A stretch of 64,000 bases of DNA from Acidimicrobiia bacterium. GTDB lineage: Bacteria; Actinomycetota; Acidimicrobiia; IMCC26256; PALSA-610. Made by a program: the position numbers and the translations under genes. The notes below the pieces were generated by a model. It was not told the origin of the DNA, made no database searches, and saw only the letters and a list, made by a program, of their open reading frames with translations. How positions within the stretch are numbered: the stretch's first letter is position 1; each line of letters begins with the position of its first letter. The stretch covers positions 669,965 to 733,964 of the forward strand of contig BPGH01000001.1 in the NCBI GenBank assembly GCA_026002935.1, given 5' to 3'. This document shows positions 7,296 through 15,743 of the stretch, piece after piece.

Positions 7296-8620
7296 CACAA
7301 CGACCCGAGGTACCGGTCGATCTCGAACGGCGTCACGTAGGCCTTGTAGTCGGCCCACTCCTTGCGCTTGTTCTCGAGGAAGTTCTCGAACACGTGCTCG
7401 CCCAGCGCCTCGGCGACGAGCTCCGACCGTTCCATCGCGTCCAGCGCGTCGCGCAGCGAGCCGGGCAGCGACGTGATCCCCTCGGCGAGGCGCTCCTCGT
7501 CGGTCAGCTCGTAGATGTTGTCGGTCGCCTCGGGCGGCAGCTCGTACCCCTCCTCGATGCCCTTGAGCCCGGCCGCGAGCATCACCGAGAACGCGAGGTA
7601 CGGGTTGCACGCGGGGTCGGGCGCGCGGAACTCGATCCGGGTCGACTCCATCTTCCCGCGCTTGGGCAACGGAACGCGCACGAGCGCGGAGCGGTTGTTG
7701 CGCGCCCAGCACTTGTAGACGGGCGCCTCGTAACCGGGGATCAGCCGCTTGTAGGAGTTGACCCACTGGTTCGTCACCGCACAGATCTCGCTCGCGTGGA
7801 CGAGCAGGCCGGCGATGAAGTGCTTCGCGACCTTCGACAGGCCGTACTCGTCGCCCGGGTCGTGGAAGGCGTTCACGTCGCCCTCGAACAGCGACAGGTG
7901 CGAGTGCATCCCCGACCCGAACGCGCCGGCGATCGGCTTGGGCATGAACGTCGCGTACACGCCGTGGTCGTTCGCGACCTCCTTGGCGATCAGCCGGAAC
8001 GTCATCACGTTGTCGGCCATCGTCAGCGCGTCGGTGTAGCGCAGGTCGATCTCGTGCTGGCTCGGCCCGTTCTCGTGGAACGAGTACTCGACGGGGATCC
8101 CCATCGCCTCGAGCCGCAGCACCGTCTGCTTGCGCAGCTTGCGAGCCGAGGTCGTGCGCGGTGAGGTCGAAGTAGCCCGCGGCGTCGAGCCCCTCGGCGC
8201 GCTCCCGGCTGCGGAAGTAGAAGAACTCCATCTCGGGGCCGACGAAGAACGTGAACCCCTTCTCCCGCGCACGTTCGAGGTTGCGCTTCAGCACGTGGCG
8301 CGGGTCACCAGTCGAACGGCTCGCCGGAGAACAGGCAGATGTCGCAGAACATCCGCGCCGTCGCGGTGTCGGGTCGTCGCTCGGCAGGAGCTCGAAGGTG
8401 TTCGGGTCGGGCTTCGCCAGCATGTCGGCTTCCTGGATCCGGCTGTAGCCCTCGATCGTCGAGCCGTCGAAGGTCATGCCCTCCTCGAGCGCGACCTCGA
8501 GCTCGGCGGGGTGATCTCGACCGACTTGAGGAAGCCGAGCACGTCGGTGAACCACAGGCGCACGAACCGGACGCCCCGCTCCTCGACCGTGCGCAGCACG
8601 TACTCGAGCTGACGCTCCAT
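7295..8620 (-). CDS. glnA: Glutamine synthetase, GSI-alpha (GlnA2-like); frame broken by four indels
   Basis: Reconstructed length ~441 residues, closest in my memory to M. tuberculosis GlnA2. It ligates ammonium to glutamate using ATP. Recognisable blocks: R-L-W-F-T-D-V-L-G-F-L-K, F-D-G-S-T-I-E-G-Y, M-P-K-P-x-x-G-x-x-G-S-G-M-H, N-S-Y-K-R-L-I-P-G-Y-E-A-P, and an N-R-S-A-L-V-R substrate loop. Breaks: a base missing near 8506 and 8372, a base extra near 8310 and 8139; each restores the protein if assigned to a wobble position. The GSI-beta adenylylation sequence is replaced by N-I-Y-E-L-T-D-E-E. ATG 8620, with TACACT 6 nt before. Coupled to glnR. Confidence 0.88.
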
Positions 8621-8626
8621 GGAGCC

Positions 8627-8632
8627 AGTGTA
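8627..8632 (-). promoter_or_regulatory. -10 hexamer TACACT of the glnA-glnR operon
   Basis: TACACT on the minus strand ends 6 nt before ATG 8620, giving a leaderless transcript. The GlnR half-sites begin about 40 nt further upstream, a suitable activator position. Confidence 0.5.
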
Positions 8633-8671
8633 CGGACGCCCGCAGGGCGCTCCCGCGGCCGGGCCGGGCCG

Positions 8672-8709
8672 GTAACAGAGCGTTCACAATCGGGCAACGG
8701 CCGGGAAAC
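8672..8709. promoter_or_regulatory. GlnR box: four half-sites at exact 11-bp spacing
   Basis: Four pentamers stand one helical turn apart: GTAAC (8672), TTCAC (8683), GCAAC (8694) and GAAAC (8705), each separated by 6 nt. This matches the published GlnR pattern gTnAC-n6-GaAAC-n6 repeated twice. The box lies between the divergent GSI-alpha/glnR operon and the GSII gene, so one site could control both. The sequence match is direct; binding is inferred. Confidence 0.8.
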
Positions 8710-8794
8710 TCGCCCGCCGGGAGCCTGGCGCCGCAACGATGGAGCGAGCCCCGCGCGGCGGGGGCGCGTGCGTTCGGGGAGCAGGAGACGACCC

Positions 8795-9797
8795 GTGGTC
8801 TACAAGGCCGAGTACATCTGGATCGACGGCACGCAGCCGACCGCCCGGCTGCGCTCGAAGACGAAGATCCTCGCCCGACGGCGCCCCGCTGCCGATCTGG
8901 GGGTTCGACGGCTCGAGCACCAACCAGGCGCCGGGCTCCAACTCCGACTGCGTGCTGCAGCCGGTCTTCTCCTGCCCCGACCCGATCCGCGGCGGCGACG
9001 ACGTCCTCGTGCTGTGCGAGGTGCTGCTGCCCGACATGACGCCGCACCCGTCCAACACGCGCGCCCTGCTGCGGCCGGTCGCCGAGCAGCACGCGCGCCA
9101 CGAGCCGCTGTTCGGCATCGAGCAGGAGTACACGTTCTTCAAGGACGGTCGCCCGCACGGGTTCCCGCCCGGCGGGTTCCCCGCGCCGCAGGGCTTCTAC
9201 TACTGCGGCGTCGGCGCCGACGAGGTGTTCGGGCGTGACGTCGTGGAGGCGCACCTCGACGCGTGCCTGCGCGCGGGCCTGTCGATCTCGGGCATCAACG
9301 CCGAGGTGATGCCCGGCCAGTGGGAGTTCCAGGTCGGCCCGCTCGGCGCCGGTCGAGGTCGCCGACCAGCTCTGGACGGCGCGCTGGTTGCTGTACCGCG
9401 ATCGCCGAGGACTTCGGCCTCTCCGCGACGCTCGACCCGAAGCCCGTGAAGGGCGACTGGAACGGCGCCGGGGCGCACACCAACTTCTCGACGAAGGAGA
9501 TGCGCGAGAGCTACGACGCGGTCATCGCCGCCTGCGAGGCGCTCGGCAAGCGCGCCGAGGAGCACGTCGCGAACTACGGCGCCGACATCGAGCACCGGCT
9601 CACCGGGCATGCACGAGACCGCGCCGTGGAACGAGTTCAGCTACGGCGTCTCCGACCGCGGCGCGTCGATCCGCATCCCGTGGCAGGTCGAGGTCGAGCG
9701 CAAGGGCTACATCGAGGACCGGCGGCCCAACGCCAACATGGACCCGTACGTGGTGACGCGCCTCATCACCGAGACGGTCTGCGGCGGCGTCTCGTGA
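8795..9797 (+). CDS. glnII: Glutamine synthetase type II (eukaryote-like); frame broken by four indels
   Basis: About 333 residues after reconstruction, the short GSII form. Diagnostic blocks: Y-I-W-I-D-G near the start, [49 protein letters not shown], and S-I-R-I-P near the end. Extra single bases near 8874, 9351, 9399 and 9606 shift the frame; removing one wobble-position base at each gives a continuous protein. GTG 8795, with AGGAG at 8783-8787. It probably responds to nitrogen limitation through the GlnR box 90 bp upstream. Confidence 0.88.
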
Positions 9798-9909
9798 CGG
9801 CTCGGCGCGCCTGAGCCCCTGCCGGCGCCGCGCGCCCCGCGCGGCGTCGGCGCGTTCGTGCGGAGCGTGCGCCCGGCGAGGGCCGGCGCGTCGACTGCGG
9901 GAGGGCACG

Positions 9910-11351
9910 ATGGAACAGCGGACACCCGGCGACGTCCTGAAGCTCGTCTCGGACAACGGCATCGAGGTGATCGACTGTCCGCTTCTGCGACCTGCCGGGC
10001 CTCATGCAGCACTTCTCGATCCCCGCGCACGAGCTCACCGAGGACGTGTTCGAGGAGGGCCTCGGCTTCGACGGGTCGTCGATCCGCGGGTTCCAGGAGA
10101 TCCAGGAGTCCGACATGCTCCTGATCCCCGACTCCGAGCACCGCGGTGCTCGACCCGTTCCGCCAGCACCCGACGCTGAACGTCAACTGCTTCGTGCGCG
10201 ACCCGCTGACCGGCGAGCCGCTACAGCCGCGACCCGCGCTACATCGTGCAGAAGGCCGAGGCGTACCTGGTGTCGACCGGGATCGCCGACACCGCGTACT
10301 TCGGGCCCGAGGCGGAGTTCTACATCTTCGACTCGGTGCGCTTCGACCAGAACCAGTACTCGGCGTACTACTTCCTCGACTCCGTCGAGGGCGTGTGGAA
10401 CTCGGGCCGCGAGCGCGAGCTCGACGGCATGCCGAACCTCGCGTACAAGCCGCGGTACAAGGAGGGGTACTTCCCCGTCCCGCCGATGGACCACTTCCAG
10501 GACCTGCGCTCCGAGATGGTCCGCGTGCTCGAACAGGTCGGCATCGAGATCGAGGTGCAGCACCACGAGGTCGGCACCGCCGGCCAGGCCGAGATCGACA
10601 TGCGCTTCGACACGATCGCGCGCATGGCCGACAAGCTGATGCTCTACAAGTACGTCGTGAAGAGCGTGGCTCGCGCCGCCGGCTACTCGGTCACGTTCAT
10701 GCCGAAGCCGATCTTCCAGGACAACGGCTCGGGCATGCACGTGCACCAGTCGCTGTGGAAGGGCGGCGAGCCGCTGTTCTTCGACGCGAACGGGTACGCC
10801 GGGCTCTCCGACCTCGCGCGGTGGTACATCGGCGGCCTGCTGAAGCACGCACCGGCCGTGCTGGCGTTCTCGAACCCGACGACCAACTCGTACAAGCGGC
10901 TCGTGCCCGGGTACGAGGCGCCCGTGAACCTGGTGTACTCGCAGCGCAACCGGTCCGCGTCGGTGCGGATCCCGCTGTACTCGAAGTCGCCGAAGGCGAA
11001 GCGGCTCGAGTTCCGCTGCCCCGACCCGTCGTGCAACCCGTACCTCGCGTTCTCCGCGATGCTGATGGCCGGGCCTCGACGGCATCCAGAACCGGATCGA
11101 GCCGCCCGCGCCCGGTCGACAAGGACCTCTACGACCTGCCGCCCGAGGAGCTCGCGAAGGTGCCGCAGGTGCCCGGCTCGCTCGGCGAGTCGCTCGCCGC
11201 GCTCGAGGCCGACCACGACTTCCTGACCAAGGGCGACGTGTTCACGACCGACGTGATCGAGACGTGGGTCGCGTACAAGAAGGAGCGCGAGATCGACCAG
11301 GTGCAGCTCCGCCCGCACCCGTGGGAGTTCTACCTCTACTACGACATCTGA
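9910..11351 (+). CDS. glnA: Glutamine synthetase, GSI-beta (GlnA1-like, adenylylatable); frame broken by five indels
   Basis: Reconstructed ~478 residues, typical of dodecameric GSI-beta. Blocks: [42 protein letters not shown] and N-R-S-A-S-V-R-I-P. The C-terminal [11 protein letters not shown] holds the tyrosine that GlnE adenylylates; glnE lies at 18.7-21.4 kb. Extra bases near 9976, 10139-10145, 10221, 11071 and 11111 break the frame, all compatible with a third-codon-position origin. ATG 9910; GGGAGGG at 9900-9906. I see no GlnR box directly upstream; it may be read through from GSII. Confidence 0.88.
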
Positions 11352-11395
11352 GATCGGGGCCGGGGCGTCGAGCGCCCGGGCCCGCCCGCGGTGTG

Positions 11396-11441
11396 CGGCG
11401 CCCCGGCGGGTGGTCCGGCGCCCCGGCTGGTGGTCCGGCGC
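11396..11441. repeat. 20-bp tandem direct repeat (2.3 copies)
   Basis: Units at 11396-11415 and 11416-11435 differ at one base (CGGCGCCCCGGCGGGTGGTC versus T at position 13), followed by a partial third copy. It lies in the 315-bp noncoding stretch after the GSI-beta gene. Confidence 0.7.
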
Positions 11442-11476
11442 GACGCCCGCGTCCGCGGCGTCCCCGCCCGCGGCCC

Positions 11477-11571
11477 CCGTGGTCACCCGAGGTGCGACAT
11501 CTCGCGGTGCACGTGACCACGGCTCCCGTGGTCACCCCCGGTGCGGCATTCCGCGGCGCACGTGACCACGG
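11477..11571. repeat. Two tandem REP-like palindromes with covarying stems
   Basis: Two 46-bp elements (11477-11522 and 11526-11571) are 3 bp apart. Each has perfect 10-bp outer arms CCGTGGTCAC/GTGACCACGG around a 26-nt core. Inside, copy 1 has GCGA-CATC-TCGC and copy 2 has GCGG-CATT-CCGC: both sides of the inner stem changed together. This argues for conserved secondary structure rather than chance. No ORF in the 11352-11666 stretch is convincing, so I regard it as noncoding. Confidence 0.75.
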
Positions 11572-11666
11572 CGGCGCGGGGGCGCGTCGGCGGGGCGGGT
11601 CCCGGACGGGACGGACGGGGCGCGACGCGGCGGGATGCAGGCCGGCGTGTGGCAGCATGCGCCACC

Positions 11667-12767
11667 GTGCCCGGTCCGTCGCGCGCCACGATCGCGACCG
11701 TCCTCGAGGTCGCGGCCGCCGACGCCGCGGCGGGCGCGCGCGACGGCCGGTTGACCGACCGCGTGGTGGAGGCACTGCGCGCGGCGGGGCTGTTCAAGCT
11801 CCACCTCCCGCCGGACCTGGGCGGCCTGGGGTGCACGCTCCCCGAGGCGTGCGACGTCATCGCGCAGGTGGCGCGCGCCGACGGCTCGGCCGGCTGGGCG
11901 GTGATGATCGGGGCGGGCCCGAACTGGTTCGCCGGCACGATGCCGGCGCCGCTCGCGGCCGAGGTGTTCGGCCCCGACGGCAACGTCGTCGCCGGGTCGG
12001 GCGTGCCCGGCACCGCGGTGGAGGTCTCCGGCGGGCTGCGCGTCGACGGCCGCTGGCCGTGGTGCAGCGGTGCGCCGTGGGCGACCTGGTTCACCTTCAA
12101 CGTCGCGGTCGGCGACCGGGTGCGCACGATCGCGGTGCCGGCCGCGCAGGTGCGGTGCGACCCGGCCTCGTGGGACGTGCGCGGGCTGCGTGCGACCGCG
12201 AGCTGGACCGCCGTCCTGGACGGGGTGTTCGTACCGGCGCAGCGCGTGTTCGACGCGGACGCCTCCCCGACCCGCACCGAGGCCGTCTTCCGGGTCCCGT
12301 TCGCCGCCTTCGCGCACGCGACGATGGCTGCGGTCAGTGTCGGGATGCTCGAGCACGCCCTCGACGGGTTCCGGGCGCTCGCGCGCGAGAAGGTCCCGTT
12401 CGGCGCGACGGCCGTGCTCGCCGCCGACCCGGTGGTGCAGGACCGGTACGCGGGCGCGACCGCCGCGGCCCGCGCGGCGGCCCGTTCGCTGCGGGAGGCG
12501 ACCGCCGCGCTGTGGGACGCGTGCCGCGACCGCGGCCCCGGGCCCGCGCTGTGCCTCGACCTGGAGCTCGCGGCGCGCCACGCGGTCGCGACCGGGCAGC
12601 GGATCGCCGGGACCCTGTACGAGCTGGCGGGGATGTCGGTGCTGCCGACCGACTCGCCGCTCGGGCGGGTGCTCGCGGACCTCGCCGCCGCCGGCCAGAA
12701 CGCGCTCGTCTCGGGCGCGTCCCGGCGCGGCGCCGGTGCGGCGTTGCTCGACGGCCCCGCGCCCTGA
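11667..12767 (+). CDS. Acyl-CoA dehydrogenase-fold flavoprotein (flavin-dependent monooxygenase-like)
   Basis: 366 residues. The sequence D-L-G-G-L-G-C-T-L-P-E-A with A-R-A-D-G-S-A-G-W-A-V-M-I-G, the mid-domain V-D-G-R-W-P-W-C-S-G, and L-R-A-T-A-S-W-T-A place it with the class D flavin monooxygenases (HsaA/HpaB-like branch) that share the acyl-CoA dehydrogenase fold. The obvious catalytic glutamate of true dehydrogenases is not seen, so a reduced-flavin oxygenase or a degenerate relative is possible. No reductase gene is adjacent. GTG 11667; a CAGCAT hexamer lies 8 nt before it. Confidence 0.7.
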   Translation: MPGPSRATIATVLEVAAADAAAGARDGRLTDRVVEALRAAGLFKLHLPPDLGGLGCTLPEACDVIAQVARADGSAGWAVMIGAGPNWFAGTMPAPLAAEVFGPDGNVVAGSGVPGTAVEVSGGLRVDGRWPWCSGAPWATWFTFNVAVGDRVRTIAVPAAQVRCDPASWDVRGLRATASWTAVLDGVFVPAQRVFDADASPTRTEAVFRVPFAAFAHATMAAVSVGMLEHALDGFRALAREKVPFGATAVLAADPVVQDRYAGATAAARAAARSLREATAALWDACRDRGPGPALCLDLELAARHAVATGQRIAGTLYELAGMSVLPTDSPLGRVLADLAAAGQNALVSGASRRGAGAALLDGPAP

Positions 12768-12860
12768 ATCCGGCGGGCGCGGCCCCCGCCGTTGGGAGGC
12801 CGCCGAGCGCGCCGCGAGCGAACGGCACCCACCGGCAGGGGCACGGTGAGGTCGGTTCGC

Positions 12861-13619
12861 TCAGGCGCGGTGGTAGCGGGCCGGTGAGATCCCGAGCTCG
12901 CGCCGGAAGGCGACGCCGAAGGCGCTCGGCGTGGAGTAGCCGACCGCGGCTGCGACGCTCGCGGCCGGGACGCCCTCTGCGAGCATGCGCAACGCCTGCA
13001 CCATCCGGAGCCGCCGCCGCCACTGAGCGAAGGTCATCCCGACGTCGTTCCTGAACGCGCGCTCGACCGATCGCCTGCTCGTGCCCATCCGATGTGCGAG
13101 CGCGTCGAGCCCGTCCCGTCGTGCGGCGTCGGCGCGGAGGAGTTCGGCGATCTCCTTTGCCCGCGCGTCGGTCGGCTCGGGGAGTTGCAGGGGCTCGTGC
13201 GGCAGTGCGCGGAGCTGGTCGACGAGGACGCCGAGGATCCGGGCGTGCTCGCCGACGCGCACGTCCAGCGGCGAAGTACGGACCGCGTGCAGGATCAGCT
13301 CGCGCGCGAGCGGGGTGACGTTCACCGCCCGCACTCGGCCGTCCATCACCCCGAGGTGCGAGCGGAAGTAGAGCGTCCGAACCGACACCCGGCCGTGCAT
13401 GACGATCCGGACGCGACAGCCGTCCGGTGCGAACAGCGCCCGGTGCGGTGGCAGGACCCATGTGCCGGCGTCGGACTCCACGGTCATGACGCCAGCGGAC
13501 GCGTACACGAGGTGATCCCAGTCGGTCGTCGTGGGGAGCACGACCGTCCCACGCGGGTGCGTCGCCGCGTAGCCGCGCACGGCCGGCTCGTCGTCGACCT
13601 GCTGTCGCATTCTCGACAT
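12861..13619 (-). CDS. AraC-family transcriptional regulator
   Basis: 252 residues. The N-terminal cupin-like sensing domain shows V-L-P-P-H-R-A-L-F-A-P-D-G. The C-terminal double helix-turn-helix (about 155-252) has L-A-x-R-M-G-T-S-R-R-S-V-E-R-A-F, W-R-R-R-L-R-M-V-Q-A-L-R-M-L and the terminal V-G-Y-x-x-P-S-A-F-G-V-A-F-R-R-E-L-G-x-S-P-x-R-Y signature. ATG 13619 (or 13610). It is divergent from the VOC-domain gene 54 bp away, a likely target, and convergent to the flavoprotein. The inducer is unknown. Confidence 0.92.
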   Translation of the reverse strand: MSRMRQQVDDEPAVRGYAATHPRGTVVLPTTTDWDHLVYASAGVMTVESDAGTWVLPPHRALFAPDGCRVRIVMHGRVSVRTLYFRSHLGVMDGRVRAVNVTPLARELILHAVRTSPLDVRVGEHARILGVLVDQLRALPHEPLQLPEPTDARAKEIAELLRADAARRDGLDALAHRMGTSRRSVERAFRNDVGMTFAQWRRRLRMVQALRMLAEGVPAASVAAAVGYSTPSAFGVAFRRELGISPARYHRA

Positions 13620-13673
13620 TCTGCGTCGTGTCGTCGGCTTTCCGCCACCTGCACAGGGCGCGATCCTTCCCCC

Positions 13674-14054
13674 ATGAACGCACCGCTCGCCCACTTCGCC
13701 ATCAATGCCGACGACGTCGCGGCGACCCGTCGCTTCTACGAGGCGGTATTCGGCTGGACCTTCACGCCCTGGGGCCCGCCCGAGTTCTTCCGGATCTCGA
13801 TCGGCGAGGAAGGTCCGCCCCTGCGCGCCGCGCTGCAACGCCGGCGCGAGCTGGTGCCGGGCGTCCGGACCATCGGCTTCGAGTGCACGTTCGCCGTCGA
13901 GGACGTGGGAGCCGTCGCTCGCGCCGTCGTCGCGAACGGTGGCCGGTTGCTGATGGAGCGGACGACGATCACGGGTGTCGGCCACCTCATCTGGTTCGAG
14001 GACCTGGCGGGGAACGTCGTCGGGGCCGTGCAATACGACGACGCCGCGGACTGA
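13674..14054 (+). CDS. VOC-family (glyoxalase/bleomycin-resistance fold) protein
   Basis: 126 residues forming one VOC half-barrel pair: an N-terminal strand with H-F-A-I-N-A-D-D, then R-F-Y-E-A-V-F-G-W and the late D-L-A-G-N-V-V-G segment. His7 and an acidic residue near the end may bind a metal. Substrate unknown. ATG 13674. Divergent from an AraC regulator, and rnz begins 47 nt downstream. Confidence 0.88.
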   Translation: MNAPLAHFAINADDVAATRRFYEAVFGWTFTPWGPPEFFRISIGEEGPPLRAALQRRRELVPGVRTIGFECTFAVEDVGAVARAVVANGGRLLMERTTITGVGHLIWFEDLAGNVVGAVQYDDAAD

Positions 14055-14088
14055 CACCGCCCGACTCGTGTGCGCGCCGCCCGCGCCG

Positions 14089-14094
14089 TACCGT
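14089..14094 (+). promoter_or_regulatory. -10 hexamer TACCGT of leaderless rnz
   Basis: TACCGT ends 7 nt before ATG 14102; no ribosome-binding site is visible. Confidence 0.4.
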
Positions 14095-14101
14095 TGGGCC
14101 G

Positions 14102-15049
14102 ATGTCACCGCGCGAGCTGGTGGTGCTCGGGACCGCGTCGCAGGCGCCGACGCGGTATCGCAACCACAACGGCTACTTCCTCCGGTGGGACGACCGGGCC
14201 GTGCTGTTCGACCCCGGGGAGGGGACGCAGCGCCAGATGCTGCTCGTCGGCGTTCGTGCGACCGAGATCACGCGCATCTGCGTCACCCACTTCCACGGCG
14301 ACCACTGCCTCGGCCTGCCGGGCGTGCTCCAGCGACTGTCGCTCGACCGGGTGCCCCGTGCCGTCGCCGTGCACTACCCGGCCTCGGGTGCTCGCTACTT
14401 CGCGCACCTGCGTGACGCGTCGATCTACGACGACCGGGCGACGGTCGTCGCCCGTCCCGTGGGGCACGACGGGGTGCAGGACGACGACGGCGTGCTGCGG
14501 GTCGTCGCCCGGCGCCTCGACCACGGCGTCGAGGCGTACGGCTACCGGCTCGAGGAGCCGGACGGGCGCACGCTGCTGCCCGACCGGCTCGACGCGCTCG
14601 GGGTCTCGGGGCCGGCGATCGGCGAGCTCGCCGCGCTCGGCGAGCTCCGCGTCGGCGGGCGTACGGTGCGGATCGAGGACGTGAGCGTGCACCGGCCCGG
14701 GCAGGTCGTCGCGTTCGTGATGGACACCCGTCCGTGCGACGCGGCCGTCGCGCTCGCTCGCCACGCGGACCTGCTCGTGTGCGAGTCGACGTTCCTGGCC
14801 GAGGAGGCGGGCCTCGCGCGCGAGTACGGGCACATGACGGCGCGTGACGCCGCCCTGTTGGCCTCGGAGGCGGGTGTCCGGCGGCTGGTCCTCAGTCACT
14901 TCTCGCAGCGCCACCCCGACGAGCGCCGGTACCTGGAGGAGGCGTTGCCGATCCACGCGGACACGGTCGCGGCGTCCGACGGCCTGCGTGTCCCCGTGCC
15001 GCGCCGCCGGCGCACGGCACCGGGCCGGGAGGCCGCGGCTGCTTCCTAG
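14102..15049 (+). CDS. rnz: Ribonuclease Z
   Basis: 315 residues of the metallo-beta-lactamase fold. RNase Z cleaves the 3' trailer of tRNA precursors, which matters here because neither tRNA in the window encodes its CCA end. The metal site T-H-F-H-G-D-H is at residues 62-68. Family markers include the N-terminal L-G-T-A-S-Q-A-P-T-x-x-R-N-H-N-G-Y, D-P-G-E-G-T-Q-R-Q, an M-D-T-R segment, and the closing L-S-H-F-S-Q-R-H. Length fits bacterial RNase Z. ATG 14102 with a TACCGT hexamer 7 nt upstream. Confidence 0.93.
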   Translation: MSPRELVVLGTASQAPTRYRNHNGYFLRWDDRAVLFDPGEGTQRQMLLVGVRATEITRICVTHFHGDHCLGLPGVLQRLSLDRVPRAVAVHYPASGARYFAHLRDASIYDDRATVVARPVGHDGVQDDDGVLRVVARRLDHGVEAYGYRLEEPDGRTLLPDRLDALGVSGPAIGELAALGELRVGGRTVRIEDVSVHRPGQVVAFVMDTRPCDAAVALARHADLLVCESTFLAEEAGLAREYGHMTARDAALLASEAGVRRLVLSHFSQRHPDERRYLEEALPIHADTVAASDGLRVPVPRRRRTAPGREAAAAS

Positions 15050-15054
15050 GTTGC

Positions 15055-15060
15055 TAGCAT
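15055..15060 (+). promoter_or_regulatory. -10 hexamer TAGCAT of a leaderless RHH gene
   Basis: TAGCAT ends 6 nt before ATG 15067. Only 17 bp separate the rnz stop from this start. Confidence 0.45.
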
Positions 15061-15066
15061 GCTGGC

Positions 15067-15255
15067 ATGACCGGCGAGGTCAAGCAGTTCAACGTCTACC
15101 TGCCGGTCGCACTGATCCGCGAGGTGAAGCACCATGCGGTCGACACCGAGCGGTCCCTCTCCGCGATCGTGGCCGACGCGCTGGAGGAGTACCTCGCGAA
15201 GCGGGCGGGAGCACGACGAACGAGGAGGTCGAACCGTGGCGACCGACGGCGTTGA
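15067..15255 (+). CDS. Small ribbon-helix-helix DNA-binding protein
   Basis: 62 residues. The N-terminal strand K-Q-F-N-V-Y-L-P-V followed by two helices ([11 protein letters not shown] and [14 protein letters not shown]) is the ribbon-helix-helix fold of CopG/Arc-type repressors and many antitoxins. A basic tail follows. The last 20 bp overlap the next gene, so the two are translated together. It may repress its own leaderless promoter. Whether the pair is a toxin-antitoxin module is doubtful because the partner is a VOC protein. Confidence 0.8.
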   Translation: MTGEVKQFNVYLPVALIREVKHHAVDTERSLSAIVADALEEYLAKRAGARRTRRSNRGDRRR

Positions 15256-15610
15256 AGGGCTCTATCTCGAGACCCACAATTGGGGGAGGACGGTCGCGTT
15301 CTGGCAGCAGCTCGGGTTCGTGCTCGAGTTCGAGACCGACCACCGCTCCGGGCAGCTCCGGCACCCGGCCGGCGGCCCGTACCTGTTCGTCGCCGAGCGG
15401 CCGGCGACGAAGCCGCCGGAGTGGTATCCCGTGGTGACGGCACCCGACGCGGCGGGCTTCGAGCCCCCGGCGGGCGCCACCGTCGAGGTGCCGTTCACCC
15501 CGCAGCACTGGGGCGTCGTCGAGATGATCCTGCGCGATCCCGACGGGCGGCGGGTGAGCGTCCAGGCCCCGCTCCCCGAGGGCGTGGAGGCGCCTCCCTC
15601 CCACGGCTGA
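15236..15610 (+). CDS. VOC-family protein paired with RHH regulator
   Basis: 124 residues, a glyoxalase/dioxygenase-fold protein: [20 protein letters not shown], a central F-V-A-E strand, and [12 protein letters not shown] near the end. GTG 15236 is set by GAGGAGG at 15222-15228, inside the end of the RHH gene. It may bind or break down a small toxic molecule under control of its RHH neighbour; the ligand is not evident. Confidence 0.8.
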   Translation: MATDGVEGLYLETHNWGRTVAFWQQLGFVLEFETDHRSGQLRHPAGGPYLFVAERPATKPPEWYPVVTAPDAAGFEPPAGATVEVPFTPQHWGVVEMILRDPDGRRVSVQAPLPEGVEAPPSHG

Positions 15611-15743
15611 CCCGGCGCCGGCCACGGGGACGCGCAGGACGGCACCCGGCCGGCTCGGGCGCGGGCGCCCGCGATGAGGCCGCGGCGCTCGACAGGTCGG
15701 ACCGGGAGGGGGAGACTCGGCCCCCCGGCGGAGGGAGGCACGC

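Noticed and set aside
9910..11351. Programmed ribosomal frameshifting as the cause of the broken frames
   Set aside because: Too many sites per gene, both +1 and -1, no slippery heptamers or shared structures, and homologues of these enzymes are single-frame.
11352..11666. CRISPR array or a small protein gene in the repeat region
   Set aside because: Only two repeat units of each kind, with 3-bp or no spacers, and open frames there simply translate the repeats.
15067..15610. Classical toxin-antitoxin module
   Set aside because: The second gene is a VOC-fold protein with no known toxin family resemblance.
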